Notes under the pieces: model-generated | The model's input: the letters and a program-made list of their open reading frames with translations, nothing else | Told to the model about the DNA's origin: nothing | The model's database searches: none | From: Cylindrodendrum hubeiense | Lineage: Eukaryota; Ascomycota; Sordariomycetes; Hypocreales; Nectriaceae | Reading direction: 5' to 3' | Assembly (NCBI GenBank): GCA_014621425.1 | Contig: JAANBB010000529.1 | Span: 1 to 24,636 of the forward strand | Length of the DNA: 24,636 nt | Made by a program: the position numbers and the translations under genes | Shown here: piece after piece, positions 1-9,824 of the stretch | How positions within the stretch are numbered: position 1 is the first letter of the stretch | How the letters are laid out: every line of letters begins with the position of its first letter

Positions 1-151
1 CTTGGCCCCTCCCCCTCATTGCCATCACCATCGAATACATAAATCCAACGCACATCGCATACCTCTGCCCACCTCCCCACGTTCCAATCCCAACCCAACA
101 ACCCTCTCTCAACCTTGATCCCAACTCAATCATATCGCCGCCTCATCCACA

Positions 152-1193
152 ATGCCTGCTTCTCAGTCCCGTGGCCGCCTCGCCGGCAAGAATGCTGTCA
201 TCACCGGTGCTGCTGGGTAAGTCCCGATCCATCTCTGCCTTGATCCCACCGGCCTTGATCCCACCGGCCCGGCCCTCGCGGTCGACACAATCATCGTCCC
301 TCACGGCTGACACAACCCCTCTGCAGTGGCATTGGTCTCGAGACCTCCATCCTCTTCGCCAAGGAGGGTGCCTCCGTCTTGATGTCTGACATCTCCCTCC
401 CCGCCCTCGAAAAGGCCGTTGCCAAGGTCAAGCAGCTTGTCCCCGATGCCGCCCGTGTCGAGATCTTCGTACGTTTTCCTCTACCCCATTGCCGCTCCGT
501 CTTTGTCCACTCCCACTGACACGCCCTCCCCGTTTCTAGAAGTGCGATGTCTCCAAGGAGAGCGAGGTCCAGGCCATGGTCGAGACTCTCGACTCTTGGG
601 GCGGCCTCGATGTCATGTTCAACAACGCCGGCATCATGCACGCCAAGGATGACGACGCCGTCAACACCCCCGAGGCCATCTGGGACCTGACCCACAACAT
701 CAACGTCAAGGGAGTCTGGTTCGGCTGCAAGCACGCCGTTCTCTCTCTCCGCCGCCACAAGAAGACCAAGGCCTCCATCATCAACACCGCCTCCGTGGTC
801 GCTCTTGTCGGTGCCGCCACTCCCCAGCTTGCCTACACGGCCTCCAAGGGTGCTGTCCTCGCCCTTACCCGTGAGCTCGCCATGGTCCACGCTCGCGAGG
901 GCTTCCGCTTCAACAACCTGTGCCCTGCACCCCTGAACACTCCTCTTCTGCAGGACTGGCTCGGTGATGATCAGCCCAAGCGCAACCGTCGTGAGATCCA
1001 CTTCCCCATGGGCCGCTTCGGCGAGGCCATTGAGCAGGCCCACGCCGTCGTCTTCCTTGCCAGCGACGACGCCAGCTTCGTCAACGGCCACGACTTTGCC
1101 GTCGATGGCGGCATGACCAAGGCCTATGTCACTGCCGAGGGCCCTGCTCACCCCCCTCCCCAGAACAACGCCACCAAGGACTCTCTGGAGTAA
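152..1193 (+). CDS. Classical short-chain dehydrogenase/reductase (SDR), 3 exons
   Basis: Exons are 152-216, 327-468 and 540-1193 with GT-AG introns, giving 286 aa, a usual length for a classical SDR. The Rossmann cofactor motif TGAAGGIG is at residues 18-25 and is split by intron 1; joining the exons is what restores it. NNAG is at 97-100, and the catalytic tetrad is N124, S154, Y168 and K172 (YTASK). The C-terminal part contains DDASFVNG and DGG motifs typical of these reductases. There is no signal peptide and no peroxisomal tripeptide (it ends DSLE), so it is probably a cytosolic NAD(P)H-dependent oxidoreductase. The substrate cannot be read from the sequence. It ends about 300 nt from the 3' end of the methylisocitrate lyase gene, tail to tail. 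The start is the first ATG, in a CACA-ATG-like context, just before the Rossmann strand. Confidence 0.93.
240..269. repeat. Perfect 15-bp tandem duplication inside SDR intron 1
   Basis: The unit TTGATCCCACCGGCC occurs twice back to back at 240-254 and 255-269. It lies inside the first intron of the SDR gene (217-326), which is longer than most introns here, so it does not change the protein. Confidence 0.9.
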
Positions 1194-1499
1194 GGGAATG
1201 TTATCAAATATGAAATGAACTGTGAAGATGGCGTTTTGGAATTGCCCTGTTAAGTAGACGAGGCAGAAAGTTAGGAATGGTATGGAAAGGACCGTCGACG
1301 GGTGTAGACGAGGATCATGAAGCTGGGTCTGACTACCCACTCATGCAACAACAAAACATGATGCGAATGGACGACCGGGTTCGTCAGCGAGGCTATAAGT
1401 AGTCGGATTCTTTATTCAGATGATAATTTACAAGCAAATCCCCAAACTCCGGCCCATGCATTTCCATCTCATTCATATGGTTTTCATCTGTAACTTGAT

Positions 1500-3358
1500 C
1501 TAATGGAACTGGCCCTCGGTGTTGCCGTCGCCCATGCTCTTGCTGCTGGAACTGCCGCTCTGGATGGCACCCAGGATGCCGTCGATGTAGCTGGCTCCAC
1601 TCCACGCCTGGTGCGTCAGGACGTCGCACTTGAGGTCCTTCTCGCGGCGCTGCACCAGGTCGACGTAGGCCTTCATGCCCTCGGTCTTGAAGTCACGCGC
1701 CAGCTCGGTGGTGATGGTGGCGTTGGAATGCAGACCCGCGAGGGAAATTAGCTGCAGGACGAAGCCCTCGCGGGCAATGTCCCAGATGAACGACTTGAGC
1801 GTCTCATCGGTGAAGCCGTGTGCCATCCAGTTGAAGGACGGTGACAGGTTGTAGACGAGGCCCTTGCCCGGGTACACGTCGCGAACGGCGCGGCCGAGCT
1901 TGGTGGCCACCTCGACATTGGGGTCTCCCGTCTCGACCCACAGGAGGTCGGCGTAGGGACCAAAGGCTAGAGCGCGCTTGGTAGCGGCATCCATGCCAGC
2001 CCTGTAGTGGTAAAAGCCCTCGCGGGTGCGCGGCACGTCCCAGTTGAAGTAGACGGGCGTCTTGGTGTACTGCGATGCCAGAGTGCGGCGGCGCGAGATG
2101 CCCATGTCGCGGTCCTTGGCCGTAGCGGCGAGGTACTCGTCGATCTGCGCCTGGGCGACTCCCTCGGTCTGCATATGTGCGACAGCGGCTTCATCAAAGG
2201 TGACAAGGTTGGTGCTCTTGACCCAGTTGGCCTCGAAAGCGTCAATCTCGGCACCGACAGCGCCCTTGGCTTCCATGTCCTGAATAGTCTCGGCGAGGGG
2301 CTCAATGGCAGCGTCGGAGACACCCAGGATAAACTCATGGTCGCGGACGTCGATGGCCGACGACAGCAACTTGCCGGATTCGGAGTCAGTACGGGCGATG
2401 ACAAGGTTCTCGCAGCCCATCACATCCCACTGGAAGCGCGCGGCCACGAGGCGGTTGATGTGCTCGCCAACGGGCACAAGCACCTTGCCGGCAAGATGAC
2501 CGCACTTCTTTCCACCGTGAAGCTGGTCCTCGAAGTGGACGGCCGCCGCGCCATTCTCGGCGAAGAGCTTGGCGAGCTTGAGTACGGCCGAGAGGCCGCC
2601 GTGGCCGGTGTCACCGTCGGCGATGATGGGTCGCAGGTAGTCGACGTAGGGGGTTGCGACACGCTCCTCAGCAGTCATCTTGCGGCGCAGGTCCCACTGC
2701 TTGCGGTCGTGCATGGACTGGGCCTTGGAGAGGCGCTGGACCTGGTTGGGGACGGTGTTGTAAGGGTAGTCGCCAAAGTCGGGCGAGACCTCATTGGTGC
2801 TGGTGAGCAGCGAGGAGCAAGCCCAGCCGGAGATATAGAGAACTTCCTGGTGAGGAGCCTGCTGGGTCATCTGAACGGGATCGATGGCGCCCACTGCGAG
2901 GGATCGTTTTAGTGGCTTGTGGTGTTGAGGGCAGAAGTGCACTTACTGGTATGGATGGGCTCGCCATTGGCCGAGCGCTCACGGATGAGGTTGAAGAACT
3001 TGGTAGCCATGACGGAGCTGGGATACTGCGTCTTCTGCGAGCCGCGCTTGCTGGCGACGTCGGCGGCGTTGTACGGGCGTTTGATGCCTTCATATCGCGG
3101 GGTTGCCCACCACGCCTCGATCTCGTGGACGGTGGCCTCATAGAGGGCATCTTCTGCGACGCCAGGCTTCTGCGACTCGGGGAGCAGCTGGAAGGCGTCG
3201 GCGGCTTGGATTTGGACGGGCATGGTGCGCAGGGCGGTGGTGGAGAGGGCGCGGGCGGAGATGGCAAGCAAGGGCGCTCTGGGGGAGACGACTCGGGCCT
3301 TGGTGGCGGAGAGCAGCAGACGCCGGGGAGCTTTGGAGGAGAACCTTTGCATCATCAT
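1500..3358 (-). CDS. mclA: Mitochondrial 2-methylisocitrate lyase (isocitrate lyase superfamily), 2 exons
   Basis: Exon 1 is 3358-2947, the intron 2946-2894 and exon 2 2893-1500: 601 aa. The enzyme cleaves 2-methylisocitrate to pyruvate and succinate, the last step of the methylcitrate cycle. The N-terminus (about residues 1-45) is rich in Arg, Ser and Ala with almost no acidic residues, a mitochondrial presequence. The lyase core follows: [10 protein letters not shown] at 228-237, the KKCGH signature at 266-270 with catalytic Cys268, and NLSPSFNW at 486-493. The glyoxylate-cycle isocitrate lyase is the close alternative. Against it are the presequence, the SLAGLH sequence at 521-526 where isocitrate lyases usually have TLAG, and the divergent methylcitrate synthase next door. 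Three consecutive ATGs (3358, 3355, 3352) are possible starts; the first is used. Confidence 0.88.
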
Positions 3359-4555
3359 CACGGTAGGCTTTCTGCTGCACCGCTCGACTTGGGTGTATGC
3401 AGAGACAGGCAGAAGAGGCAGAGGCGGAGTGGTTGTATGTAAAGGCAGGGTGGGAGTTGGAGGTGGCGGGATTACAGATGGAGCTCGGCTGATGAATAAT
3501 TATGGCCAAGGTCTAAGCTTCTAGATGTCTCCTCCACCAAAAAAAAAAACACAACACCACCACACTATAGCCGAACCACGATAGAGATACAAAAGACAGC
3601 ACAAGGAGATGGTGCGACAACGGACCACAGCCAAGACTAGAAGATGATTAAAAGCAGCTCGATGACCGACCGGCGACCGAAGCCAGCTCCGCCGCACCGG
3701 CCGCAGCGCCCCAGGCAATGGAGAAGCTGAGGGCCAACGACGACGACAAGCTCGGTATTCAGCGACCCTCTCGAGCCTTGGTTAAACGGTAAATCATTGC
3801 CGACGGGATTGGCCAATGGCGGAGCTGCGGGCGGGTGCCCTTCGCAGCCAGACGCGGCTTTGGACCTTGGTTGGAGATGTCTTGGACCTTGGGCCGGGTC
3901 TTAGCGGCTTTCCTCGGTTGTGGCCCTTTGCCCAGCCGTTAGCCGTCGCCCACACAGCGAGGACGCCTTGTCCTGTCGTCCGATGCGTGCAGCCCGGGCG
4001 GCGCGTATTCGTTAGCAGCGGCACGCAGATGCTACGGCGATGGAGAGGGGAAGCCCAGAGATGGTGGTGACGGAAGGCGTGTCACTGGCCAGCCTAAAAG
4101 GGAGGCGGCATCTGGACAACATTCCATATCTGTTCATCTTCCGGCTGAGTCTCCTGTCGATCTTCTCATCTTCTTTTCTTCTATTCCCCCATCCAGAACA
4201 TCCAGGTCATCTCCAGGTCAATTGACGTTCCGTCGCACAGTGAGTTGTCTGCCCCCCAAACATCGACGTCACAGTCGAGATGCGCCGGTCAGAGCTCACC
4301 ACTGAACCGAACCCCGCAAAATAGATCCCCCCCAAAGCAACTGATCTGTGCCCACATTTCGGCCCCCGCTATTCGCTCTTCCGGCTGTTACCCCAGATTC
4401 AACCCCACGGGTTTGCTTTATAGCCTGGGAAGCCGCGGCCCATTGTCTCTCGGCTCGTGCCCTTTGAGCCTGCCTCCTCGTCTTATTCTTTATCGCTTCT
4501 CCCTTTCTCTTCTCCCTTCTCTCCTCCAGCTTCACCCGCCATCATATCCGTCACC
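3359..4555. promoter_or_regulatory. Shared divergent promoter of the methylcitrate-cycle pair
   Basis: This 1.2-kb gap separates the start codons of the methylisocitrate lyase (-) and methylcitrate synthase (+) genes, so it holds both promoters. Visible elements are a CCAAT palindrome (3808-3817), a TATA-like TTTATAGC near 4416 and a long CT-rich tract at about 4470-4540 just before the synthase ATG. CT tracts often mark transcription starts in filamentous fungi. An A-run lies near 3539. I see no convincing coding region. Confidence 0.75.
3808..3817. promoter_or_regulatory. Palindromic double CCAAT box
   Basis: ATTGGCCAAT is a perfect 10-bp palindrome carrying one CCAAT box on each strand. 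It lies about 450 nt from the lyase ATG and about 740 nt from the synthase ATG. CCAAT boxes are bound by the fungal HapB/C/E complex; use of this copy is inferred. Confidence 0.55.
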
Positions 4556-6103
4556 ATGGCCCTCAACTTGAGAACGTCCACCCGGGCTTTCAAGGTACGT
4601 CTTAGTGCATCAATTGGCCCGCCCCGCATCGGCTCTACAGATCTGTAAATCGGAATACTCACACACTCTCTCTTGCAGCCCTTTACCCGTGTCGCCCTCT
4701 CCGGCGTCCGTGGATATGCTACGGCCGAGCCCGATCTCAAGGCCACCCTCCGCGAGGCAATCCCCGCCAAGCGCGAGCTCCTCAAGAAGGTCAAGGCCCA
4801 CGGCAACAAGACAATCGGCGAGGTCAAGGTCGAGAACACACTCGGCGGCATGCGCGGCCTCAAGGCCATGGTCTGGGAGGGTTCCGTGCTCGACGCCAAC
4901 GAGGGCATTCGCTTCCACGGCCGCACCATCAAGGACTGCCAGAAGGAGCTCCCCAAGGGCAAGACCGGCACCGAGATGCTGCCCGAGGCCATGTTCTGGC
5001 TGCTCCTCACCGGCAAAGTCCCCTCCACCAACCAGGTCCGCGGTTTCTCGCGCGAGCTCGCCGAGCAGGCTCAGATCCCCAAGTTCGTCTCCAAGATGCT
5101 TGACGACTTCCCTACCGATCTCCACCCCATGACCCAGTTTGCCATGGCTGTCTCCGCCCTCAACTACGAGTCCAAGTTCGCCAAGGCCTACGAGGACGGC
5201 CTGAACAAGGCTGACTACTGGGAGCCCACCTTTGACGACTGCATCTCGCTCCTCGCCAAGCTGCCTACCATTGCTGCCAAGATCTACCAGAACTCGTACA
5301 AAGGCGGCGGTGCCCTCCCTGCCGAGGTTGACCTCGAGCAGGATTGGTCCTACAACTTCGCTGCCATGCTCGGCAAGGGCGGCAAGAAGCACGAGAACTT
5401 CCAGGATCTCCTCCGTCTCTACCTTGCTCTGCATGGTGACCACGAGGGTGGCAACGTCTCCGCTCACGCCACTCACCTGGTTGGAAGCGCTCTTAGCGAT
5501 CCCTTCCTATCTTACAGTGCCGGTCTGCAGGGTCTCGCCGGTCCTCTTCATGGGTAAGTCTCGCCGCCCATAGCTATATCTAGTTAACAACTGCTAATGC
5601 CAATTAGTCTCGCTGCCCAGGAGGTTCTCCGATGGATCCTCCAAATGAAGGAGAACATCCCCGCCACCTACACCGACCAGGACGTCAACGACTACCTCTG
5701 GTCCACTCTTAACTCGGGCCGTGTCGTCCCTGGCTACGGCCACGCTGTGCTCCGCAAGCCTGATCCTCGATTCGAGGCGCTTATGGACTATGCGGCCGCC
5801 CGCCCTGAGATTGCCCAGGATCCTGTCTTCCAGCTGGTTCAGAAGAACAGCCAGATCGCCCCTGAGGTGCTCAAGAAGCACGGCAAGACCAAGAACCCCT
5901 ACCCCAACGTCGACAGCAGCTCCGGTGTCCTGTTCCACCACTACGGCTTCCACGAGACTCTCTACTACACCGCCACCTTCGGTGTCTCGCGAGGTCTTGG
6001 TCCTCTGGCCCAGCTGATCTGGGACCGCGCACTGGGTCTTCCCATTGAGCGACCCAAGAGTATCAACCTCGAGGGTCTCCTCAAGGAGGTTGAGGGCAAA
6101 TAA
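4556..6103 (+). CDS. mcsA: Mitochondrial 2-methylcitrate synthase (citrate synthase family), 3 exons
   Basis: Exons are 4556-4594, 4679-5553 and 5608-6103, giving 469 aa, the usual length for a fungal (methyl)citrate synthase. It condenses propionyl-CoA with oxaloacetate in the mitochondrial matrix. The first ~30 residues are basic with Ser/Thr, ending near RGYA, a mitochondrial presequence that intron 1 interrupts after codon 13. The citrate synthase catalytic triad is present: His304 in GPLHG, His350 in GYGHAVLR and Asp407 in NVDSSSG. HEGGNVSAH lies at about 268-276. Choice of methylcitrate rather than ordinary citrate synthase rests on the VLFHHYG segment at 412-418, where citrate synthases I recall have VLLQYYG or VLLQHYG, and on the divergent methylisocitrate lyase. 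Fungal methylcitrate synthases usually also accept acetyl-CoA. Confidence 0.88.
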
Positions 6104-6368
6104 GTCCAGGGGGTTGAATGAAAAGTAAAGCGAATGAAGCGACAAGGGCAGTGTCTAAATATGTATATAATGGTTCGCAAAGGACCTTGACCGCCCATGA
6201 GTGACTGAGCTATCAATTCCAATATGTCAAACTACCTCTCATAAGTTGCCCTTCTCTTTAAACAAGTGTCTTCGTCTAATTTCTAATCAATGTCGCTCCT
6301 ATGCATAAATCGTCATCGCTGTCTATAAACTGCCTCAGAGGCATCCCATGTAAATCCGGTCTCCTCAC

Positions 6369-6899
6369 TCAAAGCTCCTTGTCCAGAACTGCAAAGTAGA
6401 GGTCATCCCTCAAAACCCCTCCATTCTTAAGCTGTTCAGCGTACGGGAATGGCTTCGTCTCCTTGGTCTTGCGGTATCCGCGTCGCACATACCACGCGAT
6501 CAACTCGTCGCGGAACCAAATGACGCTCATCTCTATGAGTGTCGAGTTCCACTCCTCGCGCGCATACGCCTCGGCGCGCTCGAGTGTCTGGCGGCCGATT
6601 CCGCCGCCCTGCCGCTCCGGATCGACGGCAAACATTCCAAAGTAGACGACGCCGTCGTCGCGGCGGAGGATCTCGGCGCAGGTGACGAGGGCGCCAGCGG
6701 AGTCGTGGCCTAGCAGCACGGCGCCACAGGGGTCGGTGATTTTGGCGAGGACGCCGGGCGCCGTGATGCGGTCGCCGGAGAAGATGTCGGCCTCAGTGGT
6801 CCAGCCCTTCCGGCTTGTGTCGCCGCGGTATGCGGATTCTACGAGGGTGAGGACGGAGGGGACGTCCGAGGGATCGGCTTTGCGGAATGTGAGGGACAT
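6369..6899 (-). CDS. GNAT-family N-acetyltransferase
   Basis: A single-exon gene of 176 aa, the normal size for a stand-alone GNAT enzyme, which moves an acetyl group from acetyl-CoA to an amine. The acetyl-CoA binding motif A is seen as FAVDPERQGGGIGRQTLERA around residues 90-109, containing the R/Q-x-x-G-x-G core, and the C-terminal half has the expected WYVRRGYRK segment. The start ATG begins a typical first strand (LTFRKADPSD). The acceptor is unknown; it could be a small amine, an amino acid or a drug-like amine. It is oriented towards the methylcitrate synthase gene, with 265 nt between the two stops, and nothing links its function to that pathway. Confidence 0.85.
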   Translation of the reverse strand: MSLTFRKADPSDVPSVLTLVESAYRGDTSRKGWTTEADIFSGDRITAPGVLAKITDPCGAVLLGHDSAGALVTCAEILRRDDGVVYFGMFAVDPERQGGGIGRQTLERAEAYAREEWNSTLIEMSVIWFRDELIAWYVRRGYRKTKETKPFPYAEQLKNGGVLRDDLYFAVLDKEL

Positions 6900-7174
6900 G
6901 GTGGAGGTGTAATGAGAGAAACTTGTTGTAATGGTTGAAGAGTAGAGGCTTTTATGAGTTCAATTGATCGGTTCTTGGCTTGATTGATGTGCCATGAAGT
7001 TGGCAATCGCTCTGCATTTAAATAAAACTCATCGTGAACAATCGCAAAAGTGAGGACCACACCGTCCCACGTCAGTCAGCGTCCGAAGTGACTGCCCGCA
7101 TTTGCGACAATTCGGGCTAGGGAGATTAAGCCTTATCGGCGAAGTGCGCCCTTAAACTGACATGAACTAGTCAA

Positions 7175-7287
7175 TTTTGACATGGTTTTGACATGGCTTT
7201 GACACGGCTTGCTTTGACACGGCTTTGACACGGCTTTGACATGGGTTTGGCATGGGTTTGACATGGCTTTAATGTGGCTTTGACGGG
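7175..7287. repeat. Degenerate 11-bp tandem array, about 10 units
   Basis: Units of the form CTTTGACAYGG follow one another at 7175, 7186, 7197, 7212, 7223, 7234, 7245, 7256, 7267 and 7278. A 4-nt CTTG insertion sits at 7208-7211. Three units are identical (CTTTGACACGG at 7197, 7212, 7223) and the others differ at one to four positions, with the last unit 10 nt long. A minisatellite-like array in the promoter-side region of the GNAT gene. Confidence 0.9.
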
Positions 7288-7356
7288 TGGTGGCGACGGT
7301 AACGCCGAGGCTTACGTCGTTAGCTAGACTGGCGGGTTCTTTAGCATTCCCTCTGC

Positions 7357-7363
7357 TGACTCA
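7357..7363 (+). promoter_or_regulatory. TGACTCA element (CpcA/Gcn4-type site)
   Basis: A perfect match to the general amino-acid control element bound by Gcn4/CPC1/CpcA bZIP factors. It is about 1.0 kb upstream of the ornithine aminotransferase ATG and about 460 nt upstream of the GNAT ATG. A 7-bp match may be chance. Confidence 0.3.
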
Positions 7364-8281
7364 AGTTGAAAACCCAGAGCATTACTAGATTTTTACCACA
7401 TCTGACAAACAGAGTCGTTGAATCTAATAGGAAAGACTTTCGTCATACGCGCCACTAACCATTCTTTCAATTGAAGAGCAATGAATTTATCGTAAAATTG
7501 TGTATAATTATCAGAGTCGCTTTTTCCGTCTTGTTTTCTTCATTCTTAAGCACTTGAAGTAAAATTGGGGATTCTTGTTGTGCGATGATGATGTCATTAA
7601 CCACCACTTTATCTTCAACTTGCCGTTGCCCATTCAAGAAGTCACCAACACCGAGAATACTCTGCAGCCTGAGAAGGCGACAAGCTAGAACTAAGATCCA
7701 CACCGTCAACTAACAACAATGATAGTAGTTCTGGGGAGAGAGTGCGCGAAGCCTTAGCACGCTGCCTACCCTAGAGCCGAAAAAACTGGGTGGTGAAGAA
7801 CTGGCAAGTCTAAGCGGGGTTTGCAATCGGGACCAGCCATTTTCGGCATCCCCAGTCCAAAGAGTAGCATTTTGTGTCTCAGCAGAGCATGTATGCCGCT
7901 ACGTCATCTTTTTTATCCTTATTCCAGCTCTCCTCTTTACAATAGTGACTACCATCTCCACTATTATTTGTATTTTCCTCATCCTTTCTGTCCTCGTTCC
8001 ATAACCTATCAGTGCTTATCATCGGTATCCTGCTGTCTCCACGTTCTTTTTCTCTCCTAGTTTTTGGTCAACCTCGAGACGAGCTTGCCCGGGATGGCTT
8101 CGCTACCAGGGTTACCTAGTGTCTCCACAACAAGCCGTCCCTTACCGTTTGCGTTCTGGATGCATCAGTCGTGTCATGCTACCGTCATGAAGTCGTTTTC
8201 ATCTTTATGAAACAATGCCATCGCTGGTTTTGGATTATTTATCTTCTTGCCCCTCGCCTCCTTCTTCCGAGTAAAGTAATC

Positions 8282-8308
8282 ATGAACCGACTGTCTTCTC
8301 GTCAATAA
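8282..8308 (+). promoter_or_regulatory. Possible upstream ORF in the ornithine aminotransferase leader
   Basis: ATG followed by seven sense codons (MNRLSSRQ) and TAA, 76 nt before the main start. It matters only if transcription begins upstream of 8282, which the CT-rich tract near 7900-8060 makes plausible. Its ATG context is ordinary. Confidence 0.3.
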
Positions 8309-8384
8309 CTGCCTCATATCATTTCAACCCTCAGAGTATACCGAAAAAACCAGTACCAATCTCACACTCAATACCACTGCCACC

Positions 8385-9824
8385 ATGGCTCCTCACGCCG
8401 ATACCAACGAGGTTTCCTCAAACTACCATGCCTCCTCTACCGAGAAGGCCATCGCCACAGAGAACGAATTTGCCGCCCACAACTATCATCCCTTGCCTGT
8501 CGTTTTTGCTCGCGCTGAGGGCGTAAATGTTTGGGACCCCGAGGGCCGTCAGTACCTGGACTTTCTCTCCGCCTATAGTGCTGTCAACCAGGGCCACTGC
8601 CATCCCGAGCTTGTCAAGGCTCTCGTCGACCAAGCTAGCCGCCTTACCCTCAGCTCCCGTGCCTTCTACAACGATGTCTTCCCTAGGTGGGCTGAGAAGG
8701 TCAACCAAGTTTTTGGCTATGAGATGGTCTTGCCTATGAACACTGGTGCTGAGGCCGTTGAGACTGCTATTAAGGTTGCCCGTAAGTGGGCGTACAAGGT
8801 CAAGGGCGTTCCTCAGAATGAGGCACTCATCTTCGCTGCTGCTGATAACTTCCACGGCCGAACAGTACGTTCTCAGCCCTACATATCGTTGACTCTTGTG
8901 TCTTAATTGCTGACTTCGAGGCTCCCAGATGGCTGCTATCACACTGTCGACTGATACCGAGTCCAACGATAACTACGGCCCCTTCGTCCCGAACATTGGC
9001 GCCGTCAACCCCTCGACTGGCAAGGCCATCCGGTATAACAACATCGCTGATCTCGAGGAGGTGCTCGAGGCTCACGGCAAGGTGACTGCTGCCTTTATCT
9101 GCGAGCCTATCCAGGGCGAGGCTGGAGTTGTCGTCCCCGATGAGGACTACCTCCCCCGAGTTCAGGCTCTTTGCAAGAAGCACAACGTTCTCTTCATCTG
9201 TGATGAGATCCAAACTGGAATCGGCCGAACTGGACGCATGCTTTGCTCTGAGTGGGCCAACATCAAGCCCGATATCGTTACTCTCGGAAAGGCCATCTCT
9301 GGCGGTCTATACCCTGTCAGCTGCGTTTTGAGCAGCAAGGAGATCATGCTGGTTGTTGAGCCTGGTACTCACGGCTCGACCTATGGTGGCAACCCCCTGG
9401 GATGCGCCGTTTCCATCCGTGCCCTCGAGATTATGGAGGAAGAAGACCTGACGGCTAAGGCTGAGCGATTGGGGCAAATATTCCGGGAGGGTATCCAGGC
9501 TATCAACAGCCCCATCATCAAGACAGTTCGCGGCAAGGGTCTGCTGAATGCCACCGTGATCGACGAGTCCGCTGCCAACGGGCGGACAGCTTGGGACTTG
9601 TGCCTGCTTCTGAAGAGCAAGGGTCTCTTGGTATGATGATTTAAGTCAATCTCTCTATCGGCAAAATGCTAACCTTTAATCTGTAGGCCAAGCCCACACA
9701 TGGAGATATCATCCGATTCGCTCCTCCCTTGGTCATCTCGGAGGCTGAGCTACGTAAGGGCCTCAGCATCATTGCCGAGGCTCTCAAGGAGTTGCCCACT
9801 GTTCAGAAGGCCGAGGGTCACTAG
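8385..9824 (+). CDS. otaA: Ornithine aminotransferase, 3 exons
   Basis: Exons are 8385-8864, 8929-9630 and 9687-9824 with GT-AG introns: 439 aa, as expected. A PLP enzyme (class III aminotransferase) that transfers the delta-amino group of ornithine to 2-oxoglutarate, giving glutamate-5-semialdehyde in arginine/ornithine breakdown towards proline and glutamate. Visible marks are the [15 protein letters not shown] block near residues 64-78, [16 protein letters not shown] at the exon 1 end, CDEIQTG with Asp252, and the PLP lysine Lys281 in [20 protein letters not shown] is also present. There is no mitochondrial presequence, so a cytosolic enzyme like yeast Car2 is likely. The start ATG sits in a CCACCATGG context. 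The symbol otaA is the Aspergillus name for this enzyme. Confidence 0.95.

Larger units (their letters stand above)
6900..8384. other. Intergenic region between GNAT and ornithine aminotransferase genes
   Basis: 1.5 kb without a supportable gene. It should hold the GNAT promoter on the left and the ornithine aminotransferase promoter and leader on the right. It contains an 11-bp tandem array (7175-7287), a TGACTCA site (7357-7363), an AT-rich stretch at about 7380-7620, CT-rich tracts at about 7900-8060 and a short upstream ORF (8282-8308). Open frames here are short and unlike any family I know. Confidence 0.7.

Noticed and set aside
291..1340. Long open frame of 349 codons on the - strand opposite the SDR
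   Set aside because: It is antisense to a gene with a full set of SDR catalytic motifs and spliced exons. Its own protein is low-complexity (Gly/Val/Asp rich) without any recognisable motif, an effect of the codon bias of the real gene.
2007..2912. 301-codon open frame on + opposite methylisocitrate lyase
   Set aside because: It is the antisense shadow of a highly conserved enzyme exon; the protein is biased to Gly, Val, Leu and Asp and looks like nothing known.
4610..5476. 288-codon open frame on - opposite methylcitrate synthase
   Set aside because: It is antisense to conserved citrate synthase sequence and has the same biased composition.
7467..7709. Short - strand frame with VVNDIIIA, faintly like a copia reverse transcriptase YVDD box
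   Set aside because: The Asp-Asp pair is lost, no flanking polymerase motifs or terminal repeats are seen, and the frame is only 80 codons in AT-rich DNA.
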